Assembly (NCBI GenBank): GCA_008360975.2
Contig: CM039211.1
Location: forward strand, 66,306,565-66,370,564
From: Lichenostomus cassidix
Taxonomy: Eukaryota > Chordata > Aves > Passeriformes > Meliphagidae
Reading direction: 5' to 3'
Length of the DNA stretch: 64,000 bases
The translations under genes were made by a program, and so were the position numbers. The notes beneath the pieces were generated by a model. That model did not search any database. It was not told where the DNA came from and saw nothing but the letters and a program-made list of their open reading frames with translations. Position 1 is the stretch's first letter. Each line of letters starts with the position of its first letter. Positions 60,101 to 64,000 of the stretch are shown here, in pieces.

Positions 60101-63100
60101 CACCTCACTAAATTCCCTTAATCTCCCCTTTAGGTCATACGATATCTTTTAATTCTTTAATCAATTTTCCTCTGGACTCCCTGTAATTTATCGATGGTCT
60201 TTTAACAATGAAACCCCAGAAGCAAACACACCTTCCCCAAGAGCATCAGCACCGGATCAGTGGCAAGAGCAGCATCATTGCCAAGTCTGCCCTGACAGTG
60301 ATAACCTGGATGCTCAGCACAGCCTCTCCCTCCTCATGGAGGACAGCAGCCTGTCATGCATCCTGTGATTTGCTTACAACAAAGAAGAAATAACATGCAC
60401 TTATGGTCAAATGAAAATATTGTTATCAGTGTCTTGATTATTTCCTGAGGAATGGTGGGAACCCCCAGCACAGAGCTCCTCCAGAGTGGGCAACTTTCCT
60501 GCACACTCCATGCACCTCAGCAGAGAAGGAGTTGTCATGTGAAGGTTCAAAAACCCTATTTGGGCAGGGTGAGGGGGCCAGGATGCTGGGATGGGGACCA
60601 CTCACAGGTGGTTGGGGCACTGCTGCTGTTTTGGAGAACACACCACACTGTGCATGCAGCAACACTGCCCAGCACAGTGGGAGACCCTCAAGAGATCTGG
60701 AGCAGGGGAGAGCAGAGGGCACTGTGCCCAGATACCTCACGGATGGTCTGGGACTGATTTCTGGCTGTGCTGCGGTCTTTGCAAGAGGCTCAGCGATGGA
60801 TCAAGCAGTTTGGCAGGGAAGCCTAGGGCTGCTCTTTCTTCCCCTCCCTTTCTCACCCCCTCCAAGGTCAAACAGTCCTGGACTCTCAATAAACTGTCGC
60901 AGGGGCTCCAGGGGATTTTAGGAGGCATTTGCTAGGATTTCAGCAGACCTGAAGCGTGACTTCACAGGGATGGGGGGGAAATACCCTAGAGCTTCAGAGA
61001 GAAATGTTATTAGAGCCACTGAAGGATTTTGCTGTGCTCTCTGAAGCGTTGCACAGAAAATTACAGGTGAAAAGCAAGCCCTGAGGTCTGGACCTTGCCA
61101 GCAGCATAAGGATGCTGTGGTGTCCTGGCTCACATGAGCCCCACTTCCATATCATGAACAAGGAGCACACTCCAAACACCTCCTGCAACAGGGACTCTCC
61201 TCTCGGTGCACACAGATGGCTCAGAATCCTTCTGAGATGAGGTGAGCAGCTGGGACAGGTCTGAGAGCCAGGGTTTGGCTGCAGATGTGAGCTGCAAGGA
61301 AGTGCTGGCAAAAACCAGACAGGGCAGAGCAGTGTGAGTTTACCCAATAGTTTGCAATCCTCTACTGGAGCAGAAAAAACAGCTCTGGCTGGGTTAATCC
61401 CAAAGTAGTTAGGTCTGTCCTATGGTGTAGAAGTCACCAGCAGCATGGGAAGGAAGGCAACAGGCCTGGAGGAAGTGAGAAAATGCTGTGATGCTGTCAA
61501 AGTTTTGGTCCTTTCCAGTGGTGCATGAGGCTGAACCTGACCAGGATCCAGTATGGGAAGATTTGGGGTTTGCCTGCTGCAGGAAGATGCTGGAGGCATA
61601 GGATCAGTACCTGTCCCATGCCAAGAAAGTTGTTCACAGGCATTTCTGGAGAGCAGATCCCACAGCAGCACCATGTCATTATGGCAGAGCAGCTCAACCA
61701 TGGCCCAGCATAATGAAACTCAAATGACTTTTGAGGTCGTAGCTCACACATGCATCTTGGTAGCTGTCTATCCCGCTTTCTGCACTAATATGGGATGGAA
61801 AGGCAAGCACTGGGCCAGGACCCACAGGGCAGACACACTGTCTTTGTTTCACCCCCATGCTGATGCTTTACTTGGACCCTTGAGGAAGTTTGTAGCTCAA
61901 AAGCAGCTGTCAGTGTGAGCCAAATGGGTTGCAAATGTATTGGCATGTGTTGTGTCATCTGCAGTGGTTAATAGGATCCATTTTCCAAGGAAGGGGAAAA
62001 GGAAGAAGAGGAGGGGAATGCTTAAATCAGCAAAACAAACATTCACCGCCCCTTCCGAAGCACTACACCCAAGGCAATAAATTATTTATGGAAGTTTGGT
62101 CTGGAGCAATAACCTGCAAGGGCTTCTCACAACAATGCAGCTGGATTCAGATGTCAAACCAAAATCCTTAGCACTTAATACCTTCAAAGTCTGTACACAG
62201 AATGGATGCGTTGCTGGCCCCAGTGGGGTTATTGTGAGATTTGTCTCTCATTTCACCAGCAGCCCCATTAACATATTAATTCTTGCTTCCCTGGACCTGG
62301 GCAGGGGACCTCCCTTTCTGATGGCACCTACACCATGCCCCAGCTCTGAAATGATGTAGGAGTTGCCTGCCCATGTGATATTTGCTGCAAAGCTTGGGGA
62401 AAGTGATAAATAGGAGAAAAGCATCCTGTGCCACCTTTCAGTCAAGGAAATGGAGGCACAGAGTAATCAAGGGAGGGATGGCTACTGAGAATGGAGAGGC
62501 TGACTGACGATGTTTGTTAAATCCCTCAGCCTGCAGTGCAGCTCCCTGGTGAGCCCCAGGTGCTCAGTCACCTCTGCAGGCATCTGAGCACTGCTGGGCT
62601 CAGCACCCATGGGTGGCTGAGCTGCCCAAGCCCCTGTCTCCTGCCTGGCCCCAGGCAAGGCTGGGAGATCCCTCCTCTCCTGCCTGGCTTCCCTGCAGTC
62701 CAAGCAGATGTTCTGGGTCCTGTGTCCCGGGACAGATCCCGGCTTGATTTATTACTGGACGTGACTTCTGGAGTTTGTCAAAGGCACCCGCTCCCCCTCC
62801 CCTGACTTTTCCCACACCCTTCCCATTTTGTTTTACGTTCACTTTGTGGTCTCCCCACCATAGCTTGCAATAAACAGAAACTCATTTCCAGTATAAACAA
62901 CTGCACACTCTGCCCCAGCAAGCCGTACGACCCTGCCTTTCCCGCTCCCCACCCCTGCCTGCTTCTAGGTTCTGGGAAAACAGTCTCTTTACTTCTGCTT
63001 TTTTTCACCCCCCCCAGCCTCCTGGCCCTTTGCATTTTCTCTTTTTTTCTGAGATTTATAACGTGCCAGCCAGAGCTGGAGTGGTCTATCCCACTCCACA

Positions 63101-63582
63101 TCACGTACGTGCTATTAAACGTAAAGCTACCAATTGATCTCGGTAAGGAAAACCACCTGAGCTCTGCCGGAGCTGAGGGTTTACAAGATGGGGATGTTGG
63201 CCCTGACATGGCCAAAAGCCTTTCAAGATGTGGGATGTCTCTCAAGGCAGGATTTAGAAGACTTGAGTCATAGACTGAAGACGTGCAGGGCAGATCTTGT
63301 GCTCCCCAAGCCCTGGCTTGGGGGTGATGCCAGCCTGATGGGAGCCAAACCTGGTGAGAAACTTTTCAGGAATGCCATGGAGAGCTGGATAGTCACCTCT
63401 CTGAAAGGCTGGGCAGATGCTCTCAGATGCCTTTATCTATCTTTAACCACCTGGAAAGGAGCTGGTTGGGCCAAGCAGTCTGTCTCCACTCCTGCTGTGC
63501 TTGATGGGGACAGACAGACACCTGGGGAAGGTGAGTCGAATCTTTCCTTTAAACGGGGTACACACCTGTCTGCAGCATTTTT

Positions 63583-63880
63583 ACAGAATCATGGAATATG
63601 CTGAATTGGAAGGGACCTACCAGGATCATCAAATCCAGCTCTTAGCTCTGCGCAGGACAGCCCCAATAACCACACCCTGTGCCTGAGAGCATTGTCCAAA
63701 TGCTTCTTGTACTCCGTCAGGCTAGTGCTGTGACCACTTCCCTGGGGAGCTTGTTCCAGTGTCCAACCACCCTGTGGGTGAAAAATCTTTTCCTGATATC
63801 CAACCTAAACCTTCCCTGACTTCCAACTTCCAACTTCAGGCCATTCCCTCAGGTCATGTCACTGGTTACCACACAGAAGA
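63583..63880 (-). mobile_element. CR1 LINE 3' fragment at right edge
   Basis: Antisense CR1: ACAGAATCATGGAATATGCT at the 3' end, then GGAAGGGACCTACCAGGATC and GGGGAGCTTGTTCCAGTGTC, and GTGAAAAATCTTTTCCTGAT further in. It is a diverged, 5'-truncated copy. An AT-rich repeat follows at 63881. Confidence 0.88.
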
Positions 63881-63920
63881 GATAAAAATGCATAAAAATG
63901 CCTGATAAAAATGCATAAAG
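63881..63920. repeat. GATAAAAATGCAT tandem repeat
   Basis: Two GATAAAAATGCAT units, with an extra AAAAATG copy between them, directly adjoining the CR1 fragment. Confidence 0.75.
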
Positions 63921-64000
63921 AATGGTGAAAGTTTTTGACACCTGGAAGAGCTTGCAAAGGCTCAAGAGGATTCCCTGCCACTGGAAGTCTTCCTATCAGG

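Larger units (their letters stand above)
50125..63582 (-). other. Upstream CNTFR intron or 5' region, no exon recognised
   Basis: The exon at 50124 begins mid-codon, so sequence immediately upstream must be intron. For 13.4 kb I find no segment resembling the Ig-like domain, the signal peptide or any other protein. The stretch has two CpG-rich blocks (about 51480-52250 and 56730-57190), a G/T-rich run at 55225-55290, and AT-rich blocks near 60000-60200 and 62810-63140. The long open frame at 51701-52516 (minus) is a by-product of GC-rich sequence. Confidence 0.75.

Overview
This is vertebrate nuclear DNA, most likely from a bird. Three things point there: CR1 LINE fragments carrying the CATTCTATGATTCTATG-type 3' end, a solo LTR of an avian endogenous-retrovirus type, and low repeat density with compact introns. 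The one gene I can support is CNTFR, the ciliary neurotrophic factor receptor alpha subunit, on the minus strand. CNTFR is Z-linked in chicken as far as I recall, so a Z-chromosome origin is plausible, but the window alone does not prove it.

Layout, left to right. Positions 1-26884 lie downstream (3') of CNTFR and I see no coding gene there. This stretch holds four repeat insertions: a CR1 split by a solo LTR with a perfect 5-bp target-site duplication (5366-6780), and two more CR1 fragments (9190-9360 and 11186-11885). It also holds a (CAG)11 tract and a probable assembly error. In that error, 2,275 bp appear twice (16010-18284 and 18785-21059) on either side of a gap of exactly 500 N.

Positions 26885-50124 hold the 3' part of CNTFR: five coding exons, read on the minus strand from 50124 down to 28996, then a final exon that is almost all 3'UTR (28106 to about 26885). 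All intron phases agree and all splice sites are GT-AG. The exons encode 257 complete residues: both fibronectin-III modules of the cytokine-receptor homology region, the WSDWS motif, and a hydrophobic C-terminal tail typical of a GPI-anchor signal. The signal peptide and Ig-like domain, about 105 residues in related proteins, are not in the window. The last intron appears to split the stop codon (TA|A).

Positions 50125-64000 are the next upstream intron of CNTFR or its 5' flank. There are no recognisable exons. The stretch has two CpG-island-like blocks (51480-52250 and 56730-57190), several AT-rich blocks that look like regulatory DNA, and a CR1 fragment at the right edge.

I found no operon, CRISPR array, phage, tRNA or rRNA, and nothing that supports a new biological system. 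The points most worth checking are the duplicated contig ends, the split stop codon, the LTR nested in CR1, and the CpG-rich blocks.
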